Source of the DNA: SAR324 cluster bacterium
GTDB taxonomy: Bacteria; SAR324; NAC60-12
Direction: 5' to 3'
Assembly: GCA_015232315.1 (NCBI GenBank)
Contig: JADFZZ010000012.1
Location: forward strand, 47,335 to 111,334
Length of the DNA: 64,000 nucleotides
Shown: positions 18,547 to 26,372 of the stretch, piece by piece
Layout: the number at the start of each line of letters is the position of its first letter
Position numbering within the stretch: position 1 is the first letter of the stretch
Position numbers and translations under genes: made by a program
The notes under the pieces: model-generated
Told to the model about the DNA's origin: nothing
The model's database searches: none
The model's input: only the letters and a program-made list of their open reading frames with translations

Positions 18547-19344
18547 ATGACGATATGCGCTGTTATCAATCAAAAAGGGGGCGTGGGTAAAACCACTATG
18601 ACTGTGAATCTGGCCGCGGCACTGGCTCAGAAAGGCTATTCCATTCTGGCGGTGGATCTTGATCCGCAGGGAAACCTCGGGGCTCATCTGGGGTTTTTGC
18701 CAGACGAACTGGAATGGACCCTGTACAACGCGTTGCTGAGACGCCCGGTCAGTCAGTTTGATTCCGAACGCCCCCTGGAGCAGGTGATTTATGAAACAGA
18801 CATTCCCAATCTCCATGCGGTGCCCTCCAATCTGGAACTTTCATCCGCTGAAATTGAAATGGCTGGCATCATGGGGCGAGAAGCCTTGTTGCGTGAAATT
18901 CTGACACCGGTTTCCAGTCATTATGATTTTATTCTGATTGATTGTCCGCCCTCATTAGGCTTGTTGTCGACCAATGCGCTGGCGGCGGCGGATGAAGTTC
19001 TGATTCCGTTCCAGACTGAATTTTTCGCGCTCAAAGCCATCACTCAATTGCTGGATGTGATCAGTCTGATCAAGAAACGGGGGATCAATCCCAAACTGGA
19101 AATTGGTGGATTTGTCGGAACATTGGCTGATATGCGAAAAAACCTGCATCGTGAAGTGATCCATTCGGTGCAGGAACGTTTTGGTAAACAGGTGTTTGAA
19201 ACCTTCATCCGGCACAATGTGGCACTGGCAGAAAGTCCAAGCCATGGAGAAACCATTTTTCAGCATTCTTCAAAAAGCAAGGGCGCGACCGATTATCAAA
19301 GTCTGGCCGATGAGTTTCTGATGCGGAAGGGCATGAAGGTTTGA
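18547..19344 (+). CDS. ParA/Soj-family ATPase
   Basis: A 265-residue deviant-Walker ATPase. The Walker A loop is KGGVGKTTMTVN (from about residue 10), followed by AVDLDPQGN and by LIDCPPSLGLLSTNAL (Walker B). The sequence resembles Soj/ParA proteins for chromosome or plasmid segregation and related cargo-positioning ATPases. I start at the ATG at 18547, with AGAGGAA upstream, because the longer frame adds a Cys/His-rich leader foreign to the family. No ParB-like gene or parS-like site is evident next to it, so its cargo is unknown. Confidence 0.88.
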   Translation: MTICAVINQKGGVGKTTMTVNLAAALAQKGYSILAVDLDPQGNLGAHLGFLPDELEWTLYNALLRRPVSQFDSERPLEQVIYETDIPNLHAVPSNLELSSAEIEMAGIMGREALLREILTPVSSHYDFILIDCPPSLGLLSTNALAAADEVLIPFQTEFFALKAITQLLDVISLIKKRGINPKLEIGGFVGTLADMRKNLHREVIHSVQERFGKQVFETFIRHNVALAESPSHGETIFQHSSKSKGATDYQSLADEFLMRKGMKV

Positions 19345-19352
19345 CGGGGTGG

Positions 19353-19374
19353 AGGAACCCGTTTCCGGGTTCCT
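19353..19374. terminator. Hairpin between convergent parA-like and hflC genes
   Basis: AGGAACCCG (19353-19361) and CGGGTTCCT (19366-19374) form a perfect nine-base stem with a four-base loop, located between two convergent stops. It lacks a T-run on either strand, so it may be a Rho-independent terminator of weak type or an RNA-stabilising hairpin. Confidence 0.55.
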
Positions 19375-19380
19375 GCTAAA

Positions 19381-20223
19381 TCAGCGCAGATACTGAAAAA
19401 ATTGTTTATCGGCGCTCATGATGAGGGTGGTGTCATTTTGCAGGGTTTCACGATACACATCATGGGATCGTTTGAAGGCGTAAAACTCAGGGTCTTTCTG
19501 AAAGGCCGCCGCATAAATCTCCAGGGCTTTCGCATCGGCCGCACCATGGAGTTCTTCAGAGGTTTTCTTGGCCGCCGCAAGAATGGTGATCCGGTCCCGA
19601 TCAGCGGCAGACCTGATTTCCAATGCGCGTTCTTCGCCTTCGGAACGATAGGTTTTGGCAATCCTGCGTCGTTCTGCTTCCATCCGGCCAAACACAGCCC
19701 GACTGTTGGCCTCAGGCAAATCAGCGCGTTTGATGCGAACATCCGTGATTTCAATCCCGAACTTTTGTGCGGCTTCCTGTGACAGTTTGGTGATCTGTGT
19801 CATGATATCATTTCGGCTTCCTGACACAATTTCCACAATCGTGTGTCGCCCCAGAACTTCACGGGTCTGTGAATAAATAATGTCATCCAGACGCGCCTGA
19901 GCCCCTTCCACAGAGCGAACCGTTTCATAGAATTTCAGCGGGTCGGTCACACGCCACCTGGCGTAATTATCCACCAGCATTTCCTTTTTATCCTGAGTAA
20001 AAATACCTCCCGGATCAGCGTCATAGGTCAGCAAACGGTTGTCTACATAAAATATTTTCGTGATAAACGGAATCTTGAATTTAAGACCAGGTTCCAGGTG
20101 TACGGTCACGGGATCTCCCAGGCGGATCTCAATTGCATATTGAGTTTTATCCACAACATAGGTAGTCAAATAAAAAAGGGCCACCAATCCAATGATTCCA
20201 AAGGTGATTTGTTTGAGCATCAT
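19381..20223 (-). CDS. hflC: HflC-like SPFH/prohibitin membrane protein
   Basis: A 280-residue SPFH-domain protein with one N-terminal membrane anchor (ITFGIIGLVALFYLTTYVV) and a periplasmic domain. HflC with HflK forms a ring that encloses and modulates the FtsH protease. Family marks are TQYAIEIRLGDP, PGLKFKIPFI, DVRIKRADLPEANSRAVFGRMEAERRRIA and a C-terminal TTLIMSADKQFFQYL. AGGAG precedes two adjacent ATG codons (20223 and 20220); either could be used. The usual partner gene hflK, normally immediately upstream, is absent: the upstream neighbour is divergent. Confidence 0.9.
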   Translation of the reverse strand: MMLKQITFGIIGLVALFYLTTYVVDKTQYAIEIRLGDPVTVHLEPGLKFKIPFITKIFYVDNRLLTYDADPGGIFTQDKKEMLVDNYARWRVTDPLKFYETVRSVEGAQARLDDIIYSQTREVLGRHTIVEIVSGSRNDIMTQITKLSQEAAQKFGIEITDVRIKRADLPEANSRAVFGRMEAERRRIAKTYRSEGEERALEIRSAADRDRITILAAAKKTSEELHGAADAKALEIYAAAFQKDPEFYAFKRSHDVYRETLQNDTTLIMSADKQFFQYLR

Positions 20224-20376
20224 CTGAACTCCTGATTGATTAAGATACTGGGGAAAACAACAGGGATTGCCTCCCGGTTTTGAGATAAATTCGAGTTCAG
20301 CGTGTAACGTGTGGCCGATTAAAAAGCAAGTTCTTAAACCCGTTATTCTGAAACCCCTAACTGTCAGGTGTTGTTG

Positions 20377-20640
20377 ATGTTTGGCTCTAAAAAATCGGTT
20401 CGTCATCAACAGGCTGTGATCGATCTGGCCCTGAAGCAAATCAGAAAAATGCTGGAGGAAATGCAGGGCGATGGAAAGGACCTGACTCGACTCAAATTGA
20501 AAAGATTTCAGAAAACCCACCATATCAGTTGTCGTTGTCCACAATGCCGGGAAGCAAAAAGTAAAGAGGATCCACGCTTACGCGGGATGCTGGAGGACGG
20601 GTTCAAAGTGTATATCGAAGGGGAATCCAAAGAGGAATAA
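20377..20640 (+). CDS. Small basic protein with CxCxxC motif
   Basis: An 87-residue protein with a helical, charged N-terminal half and a Cys cluster ISCRCPQC (C52, C54, C57) that could bind a metal. An AGG lies eight bases before the ATG at 20377; a GTG three codons upstream is also in frame. It is 21 bases upstream of a secreted-protein gene and probably co-transcribed with it. No family recognised. Confidence 0.6.
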   Translation: MFGSKKSVRHQQAVIDLALKQIRKMLEEMQGDGKDLTRLKLKRFQKTHHISCRCPQCREAKSKEDPRLRGMLEDGFKVYIEGESKEE

Positions 20641-20661
20641 ACATTCAACAGGGGAGACTTT

Positions 20662-21072
20662 ATGAAAATCATGGGAATCACAGGGTGTCTGGTTTTATCA
20701 ATGTACTTATCCGCTGGAACCTCTGCCGCATGGGCCGGGCGGATTGACTCAGGCCTCTGGAAACAGACCTCTTCCACCGCCGGAGAATGTCTGGAATGCC
20801 AGCTCACTATCACTGAAGAAACACCGCACACTCTAAAGATGGTGGCCAACAATGGTTGGATCGGGTATGTGTATTATGTGCCTGTCAAAGATGAATACCA
20901 CGGTTTTTTTGAATTGCAGAAAGGCGCCTCCCTACCGGGCGCCTCCAACTGGAAAAACAAGGTATTCACCCTCAAGGCCTACCATGATCTGGTCACTCTG
21001 ACCATTGAGGCCCAGAGCGAAAAAATCAGGTTTAAGGCAACGTTTCGCAAGGTGCCCCAGGGCGTTTTGTGA
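20662..21072 (+). CDS. Secreted protein, unknown function
   Basis: A 136-residue protein with a clear signal peptide (hydrophobic core TGCLVLSMYLSAG, cleavage expected after AWA near residue 25). The mature domain is beta-rich, with a CLEC pair near the N-terminus (ECLECQL). GGGGAG precedes the ATG. It probably functions in the periplasm or outside the cell; I recognise no family. Confidence 0.65.
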   Translation: MKIMGITGCLVLSMYLSAGTSAAWAGRIDSGLWKQTSSTAGECLECQLTITEETPHTLKMVANNGWIGYVYYVPVKDEYHGFFELQKGASLPGASNWKNKVFTLKAYHDLVTLTIEAQSEKIRFKATFRKVPQGVL

Positions 21073-21103
21073 CAGTAAAATTTGATCAACAACCAAACTG
21101 GTC

Positions 21104-21128
21104 GCTGACAACCGAGAACTTACAACTG
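21104..21128. repeat. Truncated copy of repeat family A
   Basis: GCTGACAACCGAGAACTTAC (21105-21124), continuing ACAACT, matches the right end of the element at 35248-35403 (GCTGATTACTGAAAACTTAC at 35384-35403, likewise followed by AACT). The left end is missing. It lies in the gap between the secreted-protein gene and speA. Confidence 0.5.
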
Positions 21129-21318
21129 TCGAGTTAATCAACTTGTCTTTCATGGACATCCTGTCTATTTTTTTCGACCCTGATCAGCTTTTTATACTTG
21201 GAACGGGTGGAATTTGGATGTTTTTAGAAATGAATTTTCTCATAATTCCAGATCTAAACCGTTACGTGTATATCTCAGGAAGAATAAAAATCCTACATCA
21301 CAGGCATAAGGAAACAGT

Positions 21319-23226
21319 ATGAAGAATATGACGGTTCAAGAAGCGGAAAATATGTACAAAATCCGCAGTTGGGGAAATGATTTTTTCAAGATCAATGAAA
21401 AAGGGAATGTTGAAGTGTTGCCTAACTCTGATGGCGTTTGCATTGATATCAAGGAGCTGGTGGATGATATTCAGGAAAAAGGTATAGGATTGCCTGTCTT
21501 GATACGGTTTTCGGACATCCTCGAAAAAAGAATTCAAAAGCTTTATACCTGTTTTGACCGTGCTATTCAAAAATATAGTTACAAGGGAAATTACTTTGGT
21601 GTTTATCCCATTAAAGTGAATCAGCAACGTCAGGTTGTTGAGGAGTTTGTTAAATTTGGGCATCCTTATAATTTTGGACTTGAGGCAGGTTCCAAACCGG
21701 AACTGCATGCTGTTTTAGCCATGACTGACAATCCCAACGCGCTTATTATTTGTAATGGTTACAAGGATAAGGATTTTATTCAGATGGCGTTGATGGGGCA
21801 GAAACTGGACAGAAAAATTATTCTGGTTGTTGAAAAAGTTCCTGAACTGGAAAACATCATTAGAGTCTCAAAAAGCCTGGGGATTCGTCCCTGTATTGGC
21901 TTAAGAATCAAACTGATCAGTGAAGGCGCTGGTAAATGGGAATCTTCCGGCGGTGAATTTTCCAAATTTGGACTTTCCGCGGCAGAAACCATTTTCGCAA
22001 TTGAAATGGCCTCAAGAGAAGGGATGTCAGACTGTGTCCAGTTGCTCCATTTCCATCTGGGAAGTCAGATTACGGATATTTTCCAGATCAAGGGTGCCTT
22101 GAAAGAAATTGGCCGATTTTACGCGGAACTCTATAAATCCGGTTGTTCAATCAATTACATTGATGTCGGGGGTGGCCTGGGCGTGGATTATGACGGTTCA
22201 AAATCCACCACGCAAGCCAGTATCAACTATAGTGTTCAGGAATATGCCAATGATATTGTTCAGCATCTGTTCAGAATCTGCGATGAAGGTGATTTGCCTC
22301 ATCCCAATATCATTTCAGAATCAGGAAGAGCGTTGACTGCCTATCATTCAGTGATGGTGTTTGACGTGCTGGAGGCCACTTCTCTGCCTGTCTGGGATCC
22401 GAACCAGACAATTGATGAAAATGATGACGAGTCCATTTTGCAAATGTATGAAATTTTGCAAACACTGGATAATCAGGCGATGGATGGAGCCTGGCATAAC
22501 GCACAGGAATTGAAAGTCCAGATTTTCCAGAAATTCAATCTGGGACTGCTTAGCCTGAAAGAACGTGCCAAGGCGGAAAGATTGTTCTGGACCATCGCAC
22601 GGGGCGTGTACCGCTATTGTCAGGAACAGCAGATTTTTTCCACGGAAACCCTTTCTTTAAAAAAACATCTGGCCGATAAATATTTTTGTAACTTTTCAAT
22701 TTTTCAATCCGTTCCAGATTCATGGGCGATTGACCAGTTGTTTCCCATCATGCCAATCCATCGCCTGAATGAATTTCCTACCAAGGAAGCAACACTTCAG
22801 GATATTACCTGTGATTCCGATGGGAAAATAGAACGCTTTATCGGCGATGGCTTACGTGGTCCCAATTCTGTGTTGCCTGTTCATGAATTCAGTTTGCAGG
22901 AACCCTATCTGCTGGGAATTTTTCTGGTAGGCGCCTATCAGGAAATTCTCGGGGATCTGCATAATCTGTTCGGTGATACCAACATGGTGCATGTGGCCTT
23001 GACCGAGGACGGGGCATGGCGTTATGAACAGATTATTGAGGGCGAAAACATTGCGGATGTGCTGGATTATGTGCAATTCAAAGCGGATGACCTGCTGCAA
23101 CGCATGTCCCACCTGATCGGCATCAGTCTTGGTCAGGGAAAAATACTGCCGCATGAAGCTCGTGACCTGATGGATCTCTACAAACAGGGACTTCAGGGCT
23201 ATACTTATTTAAGTCGGAATCGCTAA
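21319..23226 (+). CDS. speA: Biosynthetic arginine decarboxylase
   Basis: A 635-residue PLP enzyme that decarboxylates arginine to agmatine, the entry to putrescine and spermidine synthesis. The PLP lysine is K99 in GVYPIKVNQQRQVVEE; further marks are FGLEAGSKPEL, LLHFHLGSQITDI, YIDVGGGLGVDYDGS and ESGRALTAYHSV. Length and sequence fit SpeA of proteobacteria. AAGGAAA lies before the ATG. Neither agmatinase (speB) nor agmatine deiminase is adjacent. Confidence 0.95.
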   Translation: MKNMTVQEAENMYKIRSWGNDFFKINEKGNVEVLPNSDGVCIDIKELVDDIQEKGIGLPVLIRFSDILEKRIQKLYTCFDRAIQKYSYKGNYFGVYPIKVNQQRQVVEEFVKFGHPYNFGLEAGSKPELHAVLAMTDNPNALIICNGYKDKDFIQMALMGQKLDRKIILVVEKVPELENIIRVSKSLGIRPCIGLRIKLISEGAGKWESSGGEFSKFGLSAAETIFAIEMASREGMSDCVQLLHFHLGSQITDIFQIKGALKEIGRFYAELYKSGCSINYIDVGGGLGVDYDGSKSTTQASINYSVQEYANDIVQHLFRICDEGDLPHPNIISESGRALTAYHSVMVFDVLEATSLPVWDPNQTIDENDDESILQMYEILQTLDNQAMDGAWHNAQELKVQIFQKFNLGLLSLKERAKAERLFWTIARGVYRYCQEQQIFSTETLSLKKHLADKYFCNFSIFQSVPDSWAIDQLFPIMPIHRLNEFPTKEATLQDITCDSDGKIERFIGDGLRGPNSVLPVHEFSLQEPYLLGIFLVGAYQEILGDLHNLFGDTNMVHVALTEDGAWRYEQIIEGENIADVLDYVQFKADDLLQRMSHLIGISLGQGKILPHEARDLMDLYKQGLQGYTYLSRNR

Positions 23227-23350
23227 GGAACGCTCAAAAAATAACATGGCAGACTTTCTGGTTACGAACGTCCCGTTCGTAACCGTTCCATGACCACCTC
23301 CGGAGGGTCACGTCTGTTAAGTTAAGCCCTGTGAAGTCACTGGCACCAAT

Positions 23351-23466
23351 TCCCCCTTGGTTTAAGGGGGGTAGGGGGATGTTATTCTGAGCGTTATATC
23401 CCCCGCCCCCTTTGAAAAGGGGGATTTTCTCGCAGGTAATTTCTTAACTTAACTTAACAGCCTTGC
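23351..23466. repeat. Dispersed repeat family B, copy 1
   Basis: A non-coding stretch with a G-rich and a C-rich arm (TTTAAGGGGGGTAGGGGG and the later CCCCTTTGAAAAGGGGG), ending in CAGGTAATTTCTTAACTTAA. The same succession of blocks, including GATGTTATTCTGAG, recurs at 53221-53326. It lies in the 350-base gap between speA and the DUF2760 gene, directly followed by family C. Confidence 0.7.
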
Positions 23467-23562
23467 TCCGGTGGGTGCGAAGCTCTGCTTCGCCTGGTGG
23501 ATAACGTGCCCCACGGGACGTAGGGGCACGAGCAAACTTGTACAACTTATTCTTTTGCCCTT
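23467..23562. repeat. Dispersed repeat family C, copy 1
   Basis: This segment, containing GATAACGTGCCCCACGGGAC and AGCAAACTTGTACAACTTAT, recurs in inverted orientation at 45345-45440. The block has internal palindromes such as GCGAAGCTCTGCTTCGC. It is non-coding and ends just before the ribosome-binding site of the DUF2760 gene. Confidence 0.7.
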
Positions 23563-23576
23563 CAGAAAGGAACCCT

Positions 23577-24170
23577 ATGGAACCACAAAAAAAAATTAAT
23601 TTTCTCTATCGGATTTTCATTTATTCTTTCATCTGTTTTTTCAGAATCATGTTCAGCGGAAAATTCGCCAGCATGGTATATGCTCAGGCCATGTTGCTGA
23701 AACAGGAAAAAAATACACTTTCTGAGGAAGAAGTTAACGCGGAAGAACCAACTCAGAAAATTGAATCTTCAGTGCCCACTCCACAAAAAGAGACTCTTGT
23801 GGACGGCATTCAGTTGTTGTCCCTGTTGCAAAAATCCGGACGGCTGGTTGATTTTTTAAATCAGGATATCACAGCGTTTCCTGATCAGGATGTCGCCGGT
23901 GCGGCCAGGGTTGTGCATCAGGGGTGTAAAGCTGTGATTGATGATTATTTTAAAATTGTTCCTCTTTTGAAGGAGACAGAAGGCTCTACCTTCAAGGTCA
24001 ATGCTGGCTATAATCCGTTTGAAATTCAGATTTCAGGCAATACAGGCCGGACAGCGCCTTTTCAGGGAGAAGTTGTTCATCATGGCTGGAAAGTTGAAGC
24101 CTGCAATCTTCCCAAAATAACAGATGCAAGAGCACGAATGATTCTGGCACCTGCTGAAATCGAAATTTGA
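23577..24170 (+). CDS. DUF2760 domain protein
   Basis: A 197-residue protein matching the DUF2760 family in its C-terminal half: LLSLLQKSGRLVDFLNQDI (about residues 79-97), GAARVVHQGCKAVIDDYF, FEIQISGNTGRTAPFQGEV and an ending LAPAEIEI. The N-terminal 60 residues hold a hydrophobic segment (FIYSFICFFRIMF) and a Glu-rich linker. In other genomes DUF2760 genes often neighbour an Hsp70-like gene; here the neighbour is an AsmA-like protein. AAGGA precedes the ATG at 23577. Function unknown. Confidence 0.75.
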   Translation: MEPQKKINFLYRIFIYSFICFFRIMFSGKFASMVYAQAMLLKQEKNTLSEEEVNAEEPTQKIESSVPTPQKETLVDGIQLLSLLQKSGRLVDFLNQDITAFPDQDVAGAARVVHQGCKAVIDDYFKIVPLLKETEGSTFKVNAGYNPFEIQISGNTGRTAPFQGEVVHHGWKVEACNLPKITDARARMILAPAEIEI

Positions 24171-24194
24171 TCAATTATTAGTTCTGGAGAAATT

Positions 24195-25856
24195 GTGAGT
24201 CTGCTGGATAGTTTGAATAAAAAACTGTTTGAAAAACTGGGGCTTTCCCTTGAAATTGAAGGATTCCTCTTTGGTTTGAAAAAGATGCGGTTCGGTATGC
24301 TCCGGATCTGCCGGAAGAATAAACTTCCCGTCGAAATTTCAGATGTTCTGTTTTTTCCAAAACTGGAATCGCTCGTTCGAATATCTGGTAAATTCCAATT
24401 CACCCGCCTGCAAATGGATCATTTTTTAATCACCAATGGCGAAGGCAGTTTTTATTTGCACAAGGATACCGCAACCGTCAATGTGGAAGGCTATTGGCAG
24501 AAACAGCCTGTAACAATGAATATTGCGCTGGACTGGGGGAAATCCGCTTCAAAGGAACAGGATCATGTAGAACTTCATTTCCTGTTTGAAAGTGCGTTGC
24601 TCTCACCCCGAAAAGTATTCAAATCAGGCTCTGTGCTTGAATTTGAAGCACCTTTTGCCCTGGATCTCAAATCACAGATTCCCAAAAACTATTTCCAAAT
24701 TCCCAATTTTAACCAGCTTTCCTGGGAAGGATCCCTGGAAGCCAAATCCCTGGTGCTGGATGTTGTCAGGTTTCCCAGTTTCATTCTCAAAACAGCCAAA
24801 AAAGAAAATCACGCAGGGGTACTCAGAACAGAAAGCAATGACCCTCAAGGCCTTAAAACCACGCTGAAACTTGATTATCATTCCGGTTATTCCCTGGATG
24901 GTGTGCTCGAATTCAACCAACCGCTCCTGAGTTTGTTATTGAAAAAGACCGTAGAGTTTGAAGGCTTTGGCGAGGCGGTGCACATGAATCTGCAACTCAA
25001 CGCGGAATCACCCTCCATGTCACAACTGTTCAAGATGATTCACATGGATGGGCATTTCAGAGTGACACCTGAAACGCCAAGATTGTTTGATTATCATATT
25101 TTTGATGGAACGTTCATTCTGGATGGTGAACAGCTCAATATCCAGATCCCGGAAATCCGTATGAAAGAAGGCAAACTGCGTTTGAGCTATGTGAACCTGT
25201 GGAATGGAGAGCTTAAGTACGGATTTTATCTGAACAAGGTGGAGGTGGCGCCTTTTTCAGAAATGTTTGATCAGTCACGGGAACGTAAAGTCACTGCTTC
25301 TGAAACTATGGGAATTATCCAAAATCCAGTGTCACAGATGTTTGAACGTTCACTGGGATTGAAAGGCCTTGCGACAGGAAAGGTTGAAAGTGTCCAGAAT
25401 CCCGGAAAAAATATCGCGGATGCGGTGATTGATTTACGGATTGATGATGGCGAATTTTTCAAGGCTACAGAATGGTTTCAGCGGGTAGCCCCATGGAAAG
25501 AATTCAGGGAATTTCGCAAGCAATTTGTGAGTCTGGGAGGATTTCATCATCTGATTGTCCAAATTCAGAAATCCGGACATGAATACCATATTGGTCAGCT
25601 TAAACTGCTGGGACACCTGCAACAGAATCTGAGCTTATCCGGATCTATCAAGGAAGGCGGCAAACTGGACATGGTCTTTGACGCCTCATTTTTTCAGGAC
25701 ATGCCATCCTGGATTGTGACAATCAAAGGTCCGTTCAAAGCACCTTTGATCCTGCCGGCCCCAGGCAAAATGGCTGAAAAACTGTTTCGATCCTCACAAA
25801 AAGCATTTAAAGGCGTATTTGATACTTTGAAAGATCTGACCAAATCAGAAGATTGA
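24195..25856 (+). CDS. AsmA/TamB-like large protein, unknown role
   Basis: A 553-residue protein rich in alternating beta strands, like the C-terminal regions of AsmA and related envelope proteins: it has GTFILDGEQLNIQIPEIRM, FRVTPETPRLFDY and LSLSGSIKEGGKLDMVFDA. There is no obvious membrane segment or signal peptide, which is atypical of AsmA. The start is a GTG at 24195 with TGGAGA upstream; it follows the DUF2760 gene by 24 bases and is likely in its operon. A role in lipid or envelope handling is a guess from fold pattern only. Confidence 0.6.
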   Translation: MSLLDSLNKKLFEKLGLSLEIEGFLFGLKKMRFGMLRICRKNKLPVEISDVLFFPKLESLVRISGKFQFTRLQMDHFLITNGEGSFYLHKDTATVNVEGYWQKQPVTMNIALDWGKSASKEQDHVELHFLFESALLSPRKVFKSGSVLEFEAPFALDLKSQIPKNYFQIPNFNQLSWEGSLEAKSLVLDVVRFPSFILKTAKKENHAGVLRTESNDPQGLKTTLKLDYHSGYSLDGVLEFNQPLLSLLLKKTVEFEGFGEAVHMNLQLNAESPSMSQLFKMIHMDGHFRVTPETPRLFDYHIFDGTFILDGEQLNIQIPEIRMKEGKLRLSYVNLWNGELKYGFYLNKVEVAPFSEMFDQSRERKVTASETMGIIQNPVSQMFERSLGLKGLATGKVESVQNPGKNIADAVIDLRIDDGEFFKATEWFQRVAPWKEFREFRKQFVSLGGFHHLIVQIQKSGHEYHIGQLKLLGHLQQNLSLSGSIKEGGKLDMVFDASFFQDMPSWIVTIKGPFKAPLILPAPGKMAEKLFRSSQKAFKGVFDTLKDLTKSED

Positions 25857-25863
25857 TTTAATC

Positions 25864-26142
25864 TCACTCACCATTGATTTCTGAACGCCACACTTTGGAC
25901 GGATAAAACGTTACAACGCGGCGTTCATTAATTTCATAAGATTTTTTGGTTTTTGGATCGCGTCCCGGTCTGGGAGTTTTGTCACGCAATTCAAATTTCC
26001 CAAAACCACTGATCAGCACATTCTCCCCGGATTCCAGCGTTTCTTTAACCATTTCCAGAATATCATTGACGATTTTTTCCGCATCTCCAAATGAAATACC
26101 TTCCTGACGCTGAATTTCACGGATAATATCTACTTTAACCAT
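25864..26142 (-). CDS. ihfA: IHF alpha-like DNA-bending protein
   Basis: A 92-residue protein of the HU/IHF family. The central segment ISGFGKFELRDKTPRPGRDP and the DNA-intercalating Pro in the RPGRDPKT arm follow IHF-alpha rather than HU. It would bend DNA at specific sites as a heterodimer with IhfB or as a homodimer. AGAGG precedes the ATG. It is monocistronic and convergent with the AsmA-like gene; pheT, the usual upstream neighbour of ihfA, is not present. Confidence 0.88.
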   Translation of the reverse strand: MVKVDIIREIQRQEGISFGDAEKIVNDILEMVKETLESGENVLISGFGKFELRDKTPRPGRDPKTKKSYEINERRVVTFYPSKVWRSEINGE

Positions 26143-26372
26143 ACTTGCCTCTGTTTACATGGATCACAGTTGTTTTTTAATGGGGATGACTCATTGGTAA
26201 CAACTTGAAGACCTTTAAATAATCACCCCGGAAAAACATGAACTTGCTTCCTCAAGTCCTCCAACATTCGAAAATCTTTGGTCTTTTATACTGAGTTGCC
26301 TTCGGCATAATCAAGAAGTTTTTCTTGATGCACTCAAAATTTTATGAAATTCCTCAAAAATTGGAGGAAAAG

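Noticed and set aside
23227..23576. CRISPR-like repetition before the DUF2760 gene
   Set aside because: The repeated blocks are dispersed single copies of families B and C, without regular spacing or spacers.
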